Source of the DNA: Anaerobacterium chartisolvens | GTDB lineage: Bacteria > Bacillota > Clostridia > Acetivibrionales > DSM-27016 | Assembly (NCBI RefSeq): GCF_003337415.1 | Contig: NZ_QPJT01000001.1 | Span: 124,001-188,000, forward strand | Length of the DNA stretch: 64,000 nt | Direction: 5' to 3' | Shown: positions 7,820 through 16,704 of the stretch, in pieces | Layout: each line of letters starts with the position of its first letter | Numbering within the stretch: the first letter of the stretch is position 1 | Program-made: the position numbers and the translations under genes | The notes under the pieces: generated by a model | Seen by the model: the letters and a program-made list of their open reading frames with translations, nothing else | Told to the model about the DNA's origin: nothing | The model's database searches: none

Positions 7820-9294
7820 TATAAATGCCTCCTCCTAATCCATACAAAGATACCGAAGCCCAAAATAAGCAGAGGGAATACAATAACAGTCAGAAGCGCC
7901 ACCGTATTAGCCTGAGCGGCACTAGTCATATTAAGCCTCTCGGTATCAAGGCTCTTTGCCTCAATAACTACTTCATTCTTCTTATCCATCATCCAGCTCA
8001 ACGACATTGTAAAGAAGTTGTTTCCATAGTCGAAGTACTGCCCGTACTGCTGTCTCGCTGCATCGCTTATGAAAAGCCCGTTACCCATTACAAGAAGCTT
8101 TGACTGCTTTGTCCCTCCGTTATGCTCAACCGCAACACCCAAATCCAGAGGCCCCTGATTGTCCGGCCCAACAGATTTGTCTATCTGCTCTCCCACAGCC
8201 TTTGCGCTTGTTTTCATAAGAGATGTGACAGTAATATAGTCCTTTTGGTTTTTAAGTACCTTTATACTTCTGGAGCCTGCAAGCAGCAGTTGATATTCCC
8301 TTTGAATAACGTTGCTGGCGGGCACATCCAGCACAACCGCACTTGGGTCTCCAGGATAATACCTTTGTGGGTCGGTTTCCTTAACCTTGTCATAGTTTAA
8401 GCCTATATTGTATTCCGCAAGCAGGTCCTCAAACTGGGGGAATTTAGGGTTGCTCTCCAGCGAATCGAACAGCAATACCGCCTTACCGCCGTTTTTAAGG
8501 TAATCCTTAAGCTTGTTCTTTTCCTGAACGGAAATGTCTATCTTTGGAGATGCTACAATTAAAATCTCCGCATCCTCGGGAACCTTTTCCTCAATCATCA
8601 AATTTATGCTCTTAACCTCATAATTATTGGATTCAAGCTGAGTCTTCAAAAGAGTATAGTTGCTCTCAACCTGCCCCTCCTCATGTCCCTGTGTAAAATA
8701 TACAACAGGTGTCTTATCAGATGCAACGTATTTTATTGCTCCGGTAAAGCCCTGCTCTCCTATAAATGAAGCCCCTGTAGCCTGACCTGTCTGGTAATCG
8801 TATTCCGTTCTGTATATCTCATTAGCCAGAAGCTTTCTCACCTTGCTGCCGGATTTGACAACAAAATCGCCCTTTCGGATATCCTTTAATCCCGTGGGAT
8901 CAATCTCGTTGATAAGCCCCGGCTCCTTGTCGGGGTCGAGATACTTTACCTGCACATGCCCATACTTTTCATACTGGCTAAGTACTTCCTTTATCTGCTT
9001 TAAGCTCAAATTGGAGTTGATTTCTCCTATGTCAAACAGCCCGTATATCTCCACATCCTTATCAAGCTGCTGCAAAATTTCTTTTGTTGTGTCACCTATT
9101 GAATAAAGCCTCGAAGAGGTTAAATCAAACTTCATGTTAATTATGCCCCTGTCCTGTATAGCAGTAACCAAGAGGTTTACTATTATTGCCACAGCCACTG
9201 CCGCAGCTATCAAAACGATTGAAAGAGAACCGTATTTCAGGCTTCTTTTATTTATAGACCGCATAATATTTCCTATTTTACCCATTTTCATCAC
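7819..9294 (-). CDS. GldG-like ABC-type auxiliary transport protein
   Basis: 491 residues with a transmembrane helix at about 24-47, a large extracytoplasmic domain, and a second helix near the C-terminus (VALLTVIVFPLLILGFGIFVW) ending in arginines. The central domain has the ABC_transp_aux/GldG pattern: an early thioredoxin-like stretch (KDVEIYGLFD...SLKQIKEVLSQYEKYG) and then VVYFTQGHEE and AVLLFDSLE. In gliding Bacteroidetes GldG works with GldA and GldF; in Firmicutes the system's substrate is unknown. The start codon overlaps the permease stop by 4 bases (9291-9294), which indicates translational coupling. Confidence 0.8.
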   Translation of the reverse strand: MMKMGKIGNIMRSINKRSLKYGSLSIVLIAAAVAVAIIVNLLVTAIQDRGIINMKFDLTSSRLYSIGDTTKEILQQLDKDVEIYGLFDIGEINSNLSLKQIKEVLSQYEKYGHVQVKYLDPDKEPGLINEIDPTGLKDIRKGDFVVKSGSKVRKLLANEIYRTEYDYQTGQATGASFIGEQGFTGAIKYVASDKTPVVYFTQGHEEGQVESNYTLLKTQLESNNYEVKSINLMIEEKVPEDAEILIVASPKIDISVQEKNKLKDYLKNGGKAVLLFDSLESNPKFPQFEDLLAEYNIGLNYDKVKETDPQRYYPGDPSAVVLDVPASNVIQREYQLLLAGSRSIKVLKNQKDYITVTSLMKTSAKAVGEQIDKSVGPDNQGPLDLGVAVEHNGGTKQSKLLVMGNGLFISDAARQQYGQYFDYGNNFFTMSLSWMMDKKNEVVIEAKSLDTERLNMTSAAQANTVALLTVIVFPLLILGFGIFVWIRRRHL

Positions 9295-9998
9295 CCCTGA
9301 CTCCAGCGTCTTTTTTCTATTACCCTAATTGTAAGGAACAAAAATACCGCAATAAAGCTTATAAAATAAATTATACTTCCAACATTTAAAATGCCTGTAG
9401 TAAAATCATTGTATCTGGAGGAAAGAGAGAACCAGTTCAGCACAACTGCCGCCCATCCTCCCACGGCATTGCCTATTGGCTCGATAATCCAGATAATAAG
9501 CATTATTACAAAGCTGATAAATACCGAAATAACCTGATTTTCAGTGAGAGATGACGCAAATACCCCTATGGAAATAAGCGCAGCCGCAAATAGAATAAGC
9601 CCCACATAGCTCCCTATCAGAGGAGCAAGGGGTGGATTTCCAAAAATAAATAATATTATGGGGTATACAAACGTCAGACAGGTCATCACCAGAAATACAA
9701 AAAGCATTGCCAGATATTTTCCCACAACTATCCCGCTTAAGGTAGAAGGAGACGTTATCAGCAGCACCTCCGTGCCGTTCTTCCTGTCTTCGGCTATAAT
9801 GCGCATTGTAAGTATGGGCACAATAAAAATTAAAATGAAGCTTATGGTTGATAATGTAGGATTAAAGTCAGCCGATTGGCTGCCTATATTCGATAAAAAG
9901 AAGAAAATTGAAACTACAAGCACAAAAAGCCCTGTCAATACATATGCTATGGGAGAATAAAAATAAGACTGCACTTCTCTTTTAAATACAGCAAACAT
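9291..9998 (-). CDS. ABC-2 type permease (GldF-like)
   Basis: 235 residues with six predicted membrane helices. The N-terminus (FAVFKREVQSYFYSPIAYVL) is typical of ABC-2 permeases that begin with an amphipathic coupling helix. Then comes the region around IIAEDRKNGTEVLLITSPST, found in the GldF/NosY-type permease family. It would form the membrane channel for the ATPase encoded 3 bp upstream and probably contacts the GldG-like protein encoded directly downstream. No sequence clue to the exported substrate is visible. Confidence 0.85.
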   Translation of the reverse strand: MFAVFKREVQSYFYSPIAYVLTGLFVLVVSIFFFLSNIGSQSADFNPTLSTISFILIFIVPILTMRIIAEDRKNGTEVLLITSPSTLSGIVVGKYLAMLFVFLVMTCLTFVYPIILFIFGNPPLAPLIGSYVGLILFAAALISIGVFASSLTENQVISVFISFVIMLIIWIIEPIGNAVGGWAAVVLNWFSLSSRYNDFTTGILNVGSIIYFISFIAVFLFLTIRVIEKRRWSQG

Positions 9999-10001
9999 AT
10001 A

Positions 10002-10949
10002 TTATTCAGCCTCCTTTTCCTCAGTAGTGATTTGAAGGAATATATCCTCCAGCGTCATATCCATAGGCTTCAGCTCTATTATAGGATATCCCGCCTTTGC
10101 CATCGCAAAAAACAATGGACGTCTTATGTCTAAGCTCTTGTCGGCCTCAATTACATAGCTTGCAAGATCCTTTTCCTTTTCAGAGATGACGTCTACATAT
10201 TTCACTCCGTATATTTCCTGTATATGGCTCTGCACAGAGTTTGTGGGTCCGGCAATTGTAGCCGAAAGCTTTGAAGCCGAGTCAAAGCCCTTTGAAAGGT
10301 TTTCGGGGGTGTCAATAGCAGCTATCTTTCCTTTGTTTATAATAATTACCTTTTCACATACGGCACTTACCTCGGGGAGTATATGCGAGCTGAGTATTAT
10401 GGTGTGTTCCTTGCCTAAAGCCTTAATAAGCTTTCTTATTTCAATAATCTGCTTGGGGTCAAGTCCTACCGTAGGCTCGTCCAGTATGAGCACATCCGGG
10501 CTTCCTACAAGCGACTGCGCCAGACCCACCCTTTGCTTATAGCCCTTTGAAAGGTTCTTTATAAGCCTGTCCTTAACATGAGCTATCTTTGTGAGCTCCA
10601 TAATATCACTTATCTGGGTTCTCCGCTGCTTCTTGTCCACAAGCTTAAGCTCATACACAAAATTCAAATACTCTAAGACTGTCATGTCCATATAAAGAGG
10701 AGGCTGCTCAGGTAAATAGCCTATGCGCTTTTTTACTTCTCTGGGATTTTCCATAATGTCGTAGCCATCCACCTTAACCGTTCCTGCTGTTGAGGATATA
10801 AAGCCGGTTATAATGTTCATGGTGGTAGACTTCCCTGCCCCGTTAGGTCCAAGGAAACCGAGAATTTCGCCTTTTTCGACTTTAAAGCTTATGTCGTCGA
10901 CAGCCTTTATTTGACCGTAGCTTTTGGTCAAATTCTGTATCTCTATCAT
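10002..10949 (-). CDS. ABC transporter ATP-binding protein (GldA-like)
   Basis: 315 residues. Walker A is GPNGAGKST (residues 34-42). The signature is LSKGYKQRVGLAQ, Walker B is VLILDEPTVGLDP and the H-loop lies in IILSSHILPE. The C-terminal 90 residues form the extra domain seen in GldA/CcmA-type exporters. As first gene of the operon it supplies ATP hydrolysis for the ABC-2 permease. The stop lies 3 bp before the permease start. Upstream DNA has an AT-rich dyad (11013-11028) in a plausible promoter position. Confidence 0.92.
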   Translation of the reverse strand: MIEIQNLTKSYGQIKAVDDISFKVEKGEILGFLGPNGAGKSTTMNIITGFISSTAGTVKVDGYDIMENPREVKKRIGYLPEQPPLYMDMTVLEYLNFVYELKLVDKKQRRTQISDIMELTKIAHVKDRLIKNLSKGYKQRVGLAQSLVGSPDVLILDEPTVGLDPKQIIEIRKLIKALGKEHTIILSSHILPEVSAVCEKVIIINKGKIAAIDTPENLSKGFDSASKLSATIAGPTNSVQSHIQEIYGVKYVDVISEKEKDLASYVIEADKSLDIRRPLFFAMAKAGYPIIELKPMDMTLEDIFLQITTEEKEAE

Positions 10950-11325
10950 TCTATTCCCCCCTGCTTTTCTTTTAACCTATTACTCATTTAATTATGATTA
11001 ATAGATTTTAATAAATTGTGAACAATTTGTAACAATAGCTCATTATATAGAAATTCATGTAAAACCCTACCTTATTATATAGGTTTTTACCATGTATTTC
11101 AAGCATGATTAAATTATACTATGTATGAGGCCTTAAGGCCCGTAAAATAAGTATACATTTTATTGTTGCTTCTTTTTTTAAATATATTCTTTCTTTGCAA
11201 ACAGTGCGATTTTTATAATATCACAGAGACAAAAAAAAATAAACCCTTATACCTCATATTCCGCCCCGGCTGCCTTCATCTGATAGAAGAGAAGAGCCGG
11301 AGCCGGAGATGAGGCCTAAGCCTGC
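10950..11325. other. Intergenic region with a dyad and a weak hairpin
   Basis: Region of 376 bp between the Gld-type operon and the Ca2+-ATPase stop codon; no coding segment was seen. It contains the dyad at 11013-11028 and an imperfect hairpin at 11057-11093 (atgtaaaacc paired with ggtttttaccat). A GC-rich stretch just after the ATPase stop contains gagccggagccggag. No convincing T-tailed terminator for the ATPase was found. Confidence 0.5.
11013..11028 (-). promoter_or_regulatory. Operator-like dyad upstream of the Gld-type ABC operon
   Basis: AAATTGT (11013-11019) and ACAATTT (11022-11028) form a perfect 7-bp dyad with a 2-bp centre, 64 bp upstream of the ATPase start. It overlaps a weak sigma-A-like promoter on the minus strand (TTGTTA, 16 bp, TATTAA). 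The regulator is unknown. Confidence 0.35.
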
Positions 11326-14037
11326 TTATTTGCCATTTATGCTGAAAAAGCCCGAGGCTATAGGGGCAAGCAGTGAAAACCCTGCCACCATCAGCCATTC
11401 GCCTGCCTCAAGAGGCACCGTATTAAATATTCCCTGCAAAGCGGGTATATAAATTACTCCCAGTATCATAGCCAGAGAAATAACTACCGAAATAACAAGG
11501 GGGATATTATTAAAGACAGGTATTTCAAATATCGTCTTTTTCTCAGATTTACACTCAAACACATGTATGAGCTGCGTTATAACAAGCGTCAGAAAAGCTG
11601 CTGTTCTGGCGGTATCCACATCAGCCTTAAAATGCATTACGCTTGTAAAAACGGCAAGAGTCGATAAGCCTATCAATATGCCCCTGAATAATATGAGGCT
11701 CAACAGTCCATGCGCGAATATATTCTCCTTAGAGCCTCTCGGCGGCCGCATCATAATATCTCTTTCCGGCGGATCAAGCCCCAGTGCGATTGCCGGCAGT
11801 CCGTCAGTTACAAGGTTTACCCACAGTATCTGTATAGGCAGAAGGGGAAGGGGAAGGCCCATGAGCATACCTAAAAACATTGTCAGCACCTCTCCAATGT
11901 TGCATGCAAGCATATATCTTATAAATTTCCTTATATTGTTATATATAACCCTTCCCTCTTCAATTGCCGCAACTATTGTGGCAAAATTATCATCCATCAG
12001 AATTATCGAGGAAGCCTCCTTTGTTACATCGGTTCCCGTCACACCCATTGCCACGCCTATATCGGCCTCCTTGACAGCAGGAGCATCGTTTACTCCGTCA
12101 CCCGTCATTGCCACAATATGTCCCAGCTTTTTTAAAACCCTTACTATCATAAGCTTGTGCTTTGGAGAAACCCTTGCATATACCGCCGTATCATCCGCCA
12201 CCCTTGCAAGCATTTCATCATCCATTCTGTCAAGCTCATCTCCTGTAATAACCCTGTCTCCCTCTGAATATATGTCTATCTCCTTTGCAATTGCCGTCGC
12301 CGTGACTTTATGATCCCCAGTTATCATTACAGGCTTTATTCCTGCCATCCTGCACTTTCGTACTGCCTCCACCGCTTCCCTTCTAGGGGGATCTATCATA
12401 CCTATGAGTCCCACAAATATCAAGTCCTGCTCAAGCTGTCTTTTTTCACAGCTCTTAGAGTCAAGCTGTCTGTATGCCACTCCTAATACTCTTAGGGCTT
12501 CTCCCGCCATATTGTCGTTTATTTTCATTATGCTTTTCTTAATTACCCTGTTAAGTTCTATTATTCCGTTGGCTGTATGTATTTTATTGCACTTTTCAAT
12601 TATTACGTCGGGCGCTCCCTTTGTGAATGCAAAAACCTCTCTCACGCCTCTTGTGCATACAACCGTCATACATTTGCGCTCGGAGTCAAAGGGCAGCTCG
12701 TCAATTCTAGTGTACAACCTGTCAAGTACCTCGGGGCTTAAGCCCGCTTTTCCCGCGGCAATGGCGATAGCTGTCTCTGTGGGATCACCGCTGCCCTCCC
12801 ATCTCTGATGCTTTGTAAGCACAGACTTTATTTTTCCCAATGCGCCTTTATCCTGATCGCTTGCCGGACTTATTTTTGCATTATTGCATATTCCTCCTAT
12901 CTCAAGCGCAAGCTTTGCGGGATAAAGCTTTTGGAGCCGTACCTCCTTATTTCCTATGGCAAAGCCCCCTTCAAAGCTGTGACCGTCGCCCGTTACATTG
13001 AGGATGCTCTCTCCGGCGTATATCTTACGCACAGTCATCTTATTCTCGGTCAGCGTTCCCGTCTTATCCGAGCATATTACGCTTGCACACCCTAAGGTTT
13101 CTACGGCAGGCAGCTTTCTTATCAGCGCATTCCTTTTAAGCATCCTCTGCACTCCCAGAGCAAGCGCAATTGTAACAATAGCGGGAAGCCCTTCAGGCAC
13201 TGCAGCAACGGCAAGGCTTATCCCTGCCAGAAGCATGGTGAATAATGCCTCTCCCCTTAATATTCCCGCAACCGATACAATAAAGCATATTATAAGGCAG
13301 CCGTACACAATATACCTTCCCAGGTGATCCAGCCTTTTTTGAAGCGGGGTCTGTTCATCCTCAATGCCCTGTATCATGTCGGCTATTCTTCCCATCTCGG
13401 TGAGCATTCCGGTGGAATGAACTACCGCCCTTGCCCTTCCATTTATCACTATAGTCCCCATGAATACCTTGTTTAATTTTTTATCTGTGCTTCCACCCTC
13501 CTTGCCATACTCCTGCAGGCTTTTTTCAACAGGATGAGATTCTCCCGTCAAGAGCGATTCATCCACCTGAAGGTTATTAGCCTCTATAAGAATGGCATCC
13601 GCGGGTACCCTGTCACCGGCCTCCAAAACGGTTAAATCTCCCGGAACAAGCTGTTCTGCGGGTATACTGCATAAAATACCGTCTCTTATTACCCTTGCGG
13701 CAGGTGCGGCAAGACTTTTTAATGCCTCCATGGTTCTTTCTGTTTTATATTCCTGCACAAAGCCCAAGACAGCGTTTACAGCTATAATAGCTATAATGGT
13801 AACCGATTCGGTTATCTCCCCCATAAATGTTGAGATAACTGTGCAGGCAAGCAAAATAATCACCATGAAATCGCTGAATTGATCCAGCAAAATTTTAATG
13901 GGCGAAACCTTCTTCTTTTGAACAATTGTGTTAGGCCCATATTTCTCATGTTTTCGGCTTGCCTCTTTTTGGCTTAAGCCGGTATGGCCTTTTTTACTGC
14001 CCGTTGTATTTTCTGCTTTTGCTTCAGAAACCCTCAA
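11326..14037 (-). CDS. Calcium-translocating P-type ATPase (P2-type)
   Basis: About 903 residues from a TTG at 14037, which has GGAGAG 6 nt upstream. The in-frame ATG at 14070 (914 residues) has no ribosome site. Numbered from that ATG, the hallmarks are TGES (175-178), the membrane motif VAAVPEGLPA (288-297) and the phosphorylation site DKTGTLT (335-341). Later come TGDHKVTA, MTGDGVNDAPA and a C-terminal cation ATPase domain with about six helices. PEGLP and the overall layout place it with SERCA/PMCA-like Ca2+ pumps, which export Ca2+ from the cytoplasm. The gene stands alone, divergent from the YtaF gene across about 130 bp. Confidence 0.9.
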   Translation of the reverse strand: MRVSEAKAENTTGSKKGHTGLSQKEASRKHEKYGPNTIVQKKKVSPIKILLDQFSDFMVIILLACTVISTFMGEITESVTIIAIIAVNAVLGFVQEYKTERTMEALKSLAAPAARVIRDGILCSIPAEQLVPGDLTVLEAGDRVPADAILIEANNLQVDESLLTGESHPVEKSLQEYGKEGGSTDKKLNKVFMGTIVINGRARAVVHSTGMLTEMGRIADMIQGIEDEQTPLQKRLDHLGRYIVYGCLIICFIVSVAGILRGEALFTMLLAGISLAVAAVPEGLPAIVTIALALGVQRMLKRNALIRKLPAVETLGCASVICSDKTGTLTENKMTVRKIYAGESILNVTGDGHSFEGGFAIGNKEVRLQKLYPAKLALEIGGICNNAKISPASDQDKGALGKIKSVLTKHQRWEGSGDPTETAIAIAAGKAGLSPEVLDRLYTRIDELPFDSERKCMTVVCTRGVREVFAFTKGAPDVIIEKCNKIHTANGIIELNRVIKKSIMKINDNMAGEALRVLGVAYRQLDSKSCEKRQLEQDLIFVGLIGMIDPPRREAVEAVRKCRMAGIKPVMITGDHKVTATAIAKEIDIYSEGDRVITGDELDRMDDEMLARVADDTAVYARVSPKHKLMIVRVLKKLGHIVAMTGDGVNDAPAVKEADIGVAMGVTGTDVTKEASSIILMDDNFATIVAAIEEGRVIYNNIRKFIRYMLACNIGEVLTMFLGMLMGLPLPLLPIQILWVNLVTDGLPAIALGLDPPERDIMMRPPRGSKENIFAHGLLSLILFRGILIGLSTLAVFTSVMHFKADVDTARTAAFLTLVITQLIHVFECKSEKKTIFEIPVFNNIPLVISVVISLAMILGVIYIPALQGIFNTVPLEAGEWLMVAGFSLLAPIASGFFSINGK

Positions 14038-14176
14038 AGTGCATCTCTCCTTTTTTTCTTCCCATTTCATATTTCTATTCGGATACCCTTAAAATTATAA
14101 CGTCAAGTGCTTTAACAAATTCCTTGGTGTCTTCATATAATAAAATCATGCCTTGAACAATACATGAAGCCGGGAG

Positions 14177-14839
14177 ATGATTTGGGAAATGATGCTTGCT
14201 GTTTTAATACTGGCTGTGTCCCTCAGTTTAGATGCAATGGGGGTTGGAATGGTATACGGCTTGAGAAAGATTTTGATACCTCTTCCCTCTAAGCTTTTTA
14301 TATGCCTGCTTTCTATTTTGTATTCAGGGTTCGCGCTCATTGTAGGAAAATCAATATCCTGCATACTGCCGCCCGTCGCCTCAAAGCTCACAGGCATATT
14401 AATACTTGGAGCCATGGGCATATGGCTAATAATTCAGGCATTATTTAAAAAGGATCGCACTGAGTCCACTATTAGCCGCAGCATAGACACTGAAAAAACA
14501 CTTCTGAAAATCGGAATTAAATCCCTTGGAATTACCATTCAGATAATTAAAAATCCCGCAGAAGGCGACATAGACAATTCGGGTACTATAGATATGAAGG
14601 AGTCCTTTCTCCTTGGGCTTGCACTCTCTGTTGATGCCATAGGTGTGGGCATAGGAAGCGCATTGTCGGGCTTTGATTCCATTCTGATTCCCTGTGCAGT
14701 GGGCTTCTCTCAGATGGTGTTTATATATATAGGAACACTGCTGGGCAGGAGGTTCTCTCTAAACAGCGGTATAAACAAAAAAGTGCTGGAGCTGCTTCCC
14801 GGCATATTATTAATCCTTCTTGCATTAATGAGGCTGTAA
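14177..14839 (+). CDS. ytaF: Sporulation membrane protein YtaF-like (MntP-related)
   Basis: 220 residues with six helices arranged as two related halves. Each half carries the same motif, SLDAMGVGM near residue 16 and LSVDAIGVGIG near residue 153, a pattern of the YtaF/MntP/LysE-type transporter superfamily. YtaF is named from Bacillus sporulation studies, and its substrate is not settled; the related MntP exports Mn2+. The only good ribosome site (GGGAG, 14172-14176) touches the ATG at 14177, so translation may really start at the ATG at 14189 or 14192. A strong shared hairpin follows the stop. It is divergent from the Ca2+-ATPase gene. Confidence 0.8.
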   Translation: MIWEMMLAVLILAVSLSLDAMGVGMVYGLRKILIPLPSKLFICLLSILYSGFALIVGKSISCILPPVASKLTGILILGAMGIWLIIQALFKKDRTESTISRSIDTEKTLLKIGIKSLGITIQIIKNPAEGDIDNSGTIDMKESFLLGLALSVDAIGVGIGSALSGFDSILIPCAVGFSQMVFIYIGTLLGRRFSLNSGINKKVLELLPGILLILLALMRL

Positions 14840-14840
14840 T

Positions 14841-14893
14841 TAACTCACCCCCCGCCCCCTCTCTTTCCAAAAGAGGGGGCGGGGGGTGAGTTA
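14841..14893. terminator. Bidirectional terminator between ytaF and the decarboxylase gene
   Basis: A 22-bp perfect stem: the left arm (14841-14862) starts TAACTCACC and the right arm (14872-14893) ends GGTGAGTTA, around a 9-nt loop. The core is almost pure G/C. The genes on both sides converge on it, so it can serve both strands. Confidence 0.75.
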
Positions 14894-14906
14894 GTTAAAG
14901 AATGGG

Positions 14907-16364
14907 TTATTCCGCTCCCAAAACACTTATATAGTTTACATACGGATCGGAAGTGCCCTGAAGCTCACACTTTTCCTGCTTTAGAACACCTATGTATTCC
15001 ACAATATCCTTTGTGATGCGCTCTCCCATGCATATGACCGGTATCCCGGGGGGATACGCCATAACCATTTCCCCCGCAATCTCACCTATTGATTCCTCGA
15101 GAGGAATCATTTTTTTGGGACTGTAGAAGGCGTCTCTGGGAGATACTATCATTTTGGGATTTTGAGGTATTATTACGGTATTTTTATACTCCACATCCCC
15201 AACCTTTGATGAAATGTCGGAAAGAGCATTTATAAGAGCCTGAAGGTCTTCCCTTCTATCACCTATGCTGACTATCGCAAGGATGTTGCACAGATCCGAC
15301 AGCTCGATCTGAATATTATATTCCTTCCTGAGCTTTGCCTCCATCTGGTATCCCGTGTACCCTAAGCCCCTTACATTAATTCCAAGCTTGGTTTCATCAA
15401 AATCATGGCATCCTGGAGTACCCTTAAGCTCTTCTCCGAAGGCGTATAAGCCCTTTATGGAATTAATTTCCCGTCTTGCCCACCTTGCCATCTCCAAGGT
15501 GTTCTCCAGCATATCGCTTCCGCTTGTGGCAAGCTGCTTTCTTGCTATATCCAGAGAACACATCAACAAATATGAGGCGCTTGAGGTATAAGTAAGGTTA
15601 AGCACCTGCTTTACCTTTTGAGGAGAAATCATGTCGCTCCTCAAAAGAAGCACCGAGCTCTGCGTCATTGAACCGGCCGTTTTGTGCATACTTGCCGCGC
15701 TCATGTCGGCCCCAACCTCCATGGCCGTCAACGGAAAGTCATCGTGGAAGGACATGTGCGCCCCATGAGCCTCATCAACAAGCACAGCCATATCATGCCT
15801 GTGAGCTATTCTCACTATTGCCTTTAAATCCGATACAGCACCATAATAGGTAGGGTTTATCAAAAACACAGCCTTAGAATGAGGATGCTCCTTTATGATT
15901 TTCTTAAAGCTTTCCTCCGTTATGCCCATCGCTATCCCAAGCCTCTCATTAATCTCAGGCTGAATATACACAGGCATTGCGCCGCTCAGTATTATTCCCC
16001 CTATTGTAGACTTATGGGCATTCCTTGGAATTATTATCTTATCTCCGGGCTCACAGGCACTCATAATCATTGCCTGAACGCCGGCGGATGTACCGTTCAC
16101 AAGAAAATATGCATTTTGTGCTCCAAACGCGTTGGCCATAAGCCTTTCAGCCTCCAGAATCACACCTGTGGGGTTATTGGCATAGTCCAAATCCTCCATA
16201 CCGTTTGCGTCCATCTGAAGCACACGTTCCCCCACATAGTCACTTAGCTCCCTTATTCCTCTCCCCTGCTTGTGTCCGGGGACATGAAACTGGATCACCT
16301 TATCGTCTACGTACTTTTTTACGGCATCAAACAGCGGTGTCCTCTTTTGATCTAATCTTGTCAA
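14907..16364 (-). CDS. Orn/Lys/Arg decarboxylase family protein (PLP enzyme)
   Basis: 485 residues from TTG at 16364, 9 nt after AGGGGAGG. A frame reaching 16466 adds 34 residues with no ribosome site and is rejected. Visible hallmarks are the N-terminal FHVPGHKQGRG, the aspartate-containing VDEAHGAHMSF (about 196-206) and SMHKTAGSMTQS, where the lysine (about 228) should bind pyridoxal phosphate. The length matches the short Gram-positive SpeA/Cad-type enzymes that decarboxylate arginine, lysine or ornithine in polyamine synthesis. The motifs do not tell which amino acid is used. The gene is monocistronic with terminators on both sides. Confidence 0.88.
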   Translation of the reverse strand: MTRLDQKRTPLFDAVKKYVDDKVIQFHVPGHKQGRGIRELSDYVGERVLQMDANGMEDLDYANNPTGVILEAERLMANAFGAQNAYFLVNGTSAGVQAMIMSACEPGDKIIIPRNAHKSTIGGIILSGAMPVYIQPEINERLGIAMGITEESFKKIIKEHPHSKAVFLINPTYYGAVSDLKAIVRIAHRHDMAVLVDEAHGAHMSFHDDFPLTAMEVGADMSAASMHKTAGSMTQSSVLLLRSDMISPQKVKQVLNLTYTSSASYLLMCSLDIARKQLATSGSDMLENTLEMARWARREINSIKGLYAFGEELKGTPGCHDFDETKLGINVRGLGYTGYQMEAKLRKEYNIQIELSDLCNILAIVSIGDRREDLQALINALSDISSKVGDVEYKNTVIIPQNPKMIVSPRDAFYSPKKMIPLEESIGEIAGEMVMAYPPGIPVICMGERITKDIVEYIGVLKQEKCELQGTSDPYVNYISVLGAE

Positions 16365-16571
16365 CTCCGAGTCCTCCCCTCCAAAGGCCAATTCATAAAA
16401 TACAGTTATTAATATATTATCTGCAGCCCGCCTTATAAAAATAAGTTTCATAAGCCTAATAAACAATATATGTTAAGCGGTTTAAAACTGCTATAAAAAT
16501 AGCAAACAAAAGAATTATAGAGAAAAGCGGAGCAAAAGTCAAATGTTTTTGGCGGAGGAGCGGATCTTTGC

Positions 16572-16619
16572 AATAAAAACCCGCCTAGCGTCAGTACACT
16601 TAGAAGGCGGGTTTTTATT
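16572..16619. terminator. Strong bidirectional intrinsic terminator
   Basis: AATAAAAACCCGCCT (16572-16586) and AGGCGGGTTTTTATT (16605-16619) form a perfect 15-bp stem around an 18-nt loop, with T-runs on both strands. It would end the AraC-ABC transcript arriving from the right on the minus strand. Confidence 0.8.
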
Positions 16620-16704
16620 AATCCGAATAAACCATATATTCTATACGTCAGTCAGAGCAATTTTTTCAAGAGACATGTGAGCGGCACTGAAACGCTCAGG
16701 CGCT

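Noticed and set aside
11567-12313. Long plus-strand frame opposite the Ca2+-ATPase gene, and similar antisense frames elsewhere
   Set aside because: They mirror the codons of strong minus-strand genes, show no family motifs and have no ribosome sites.
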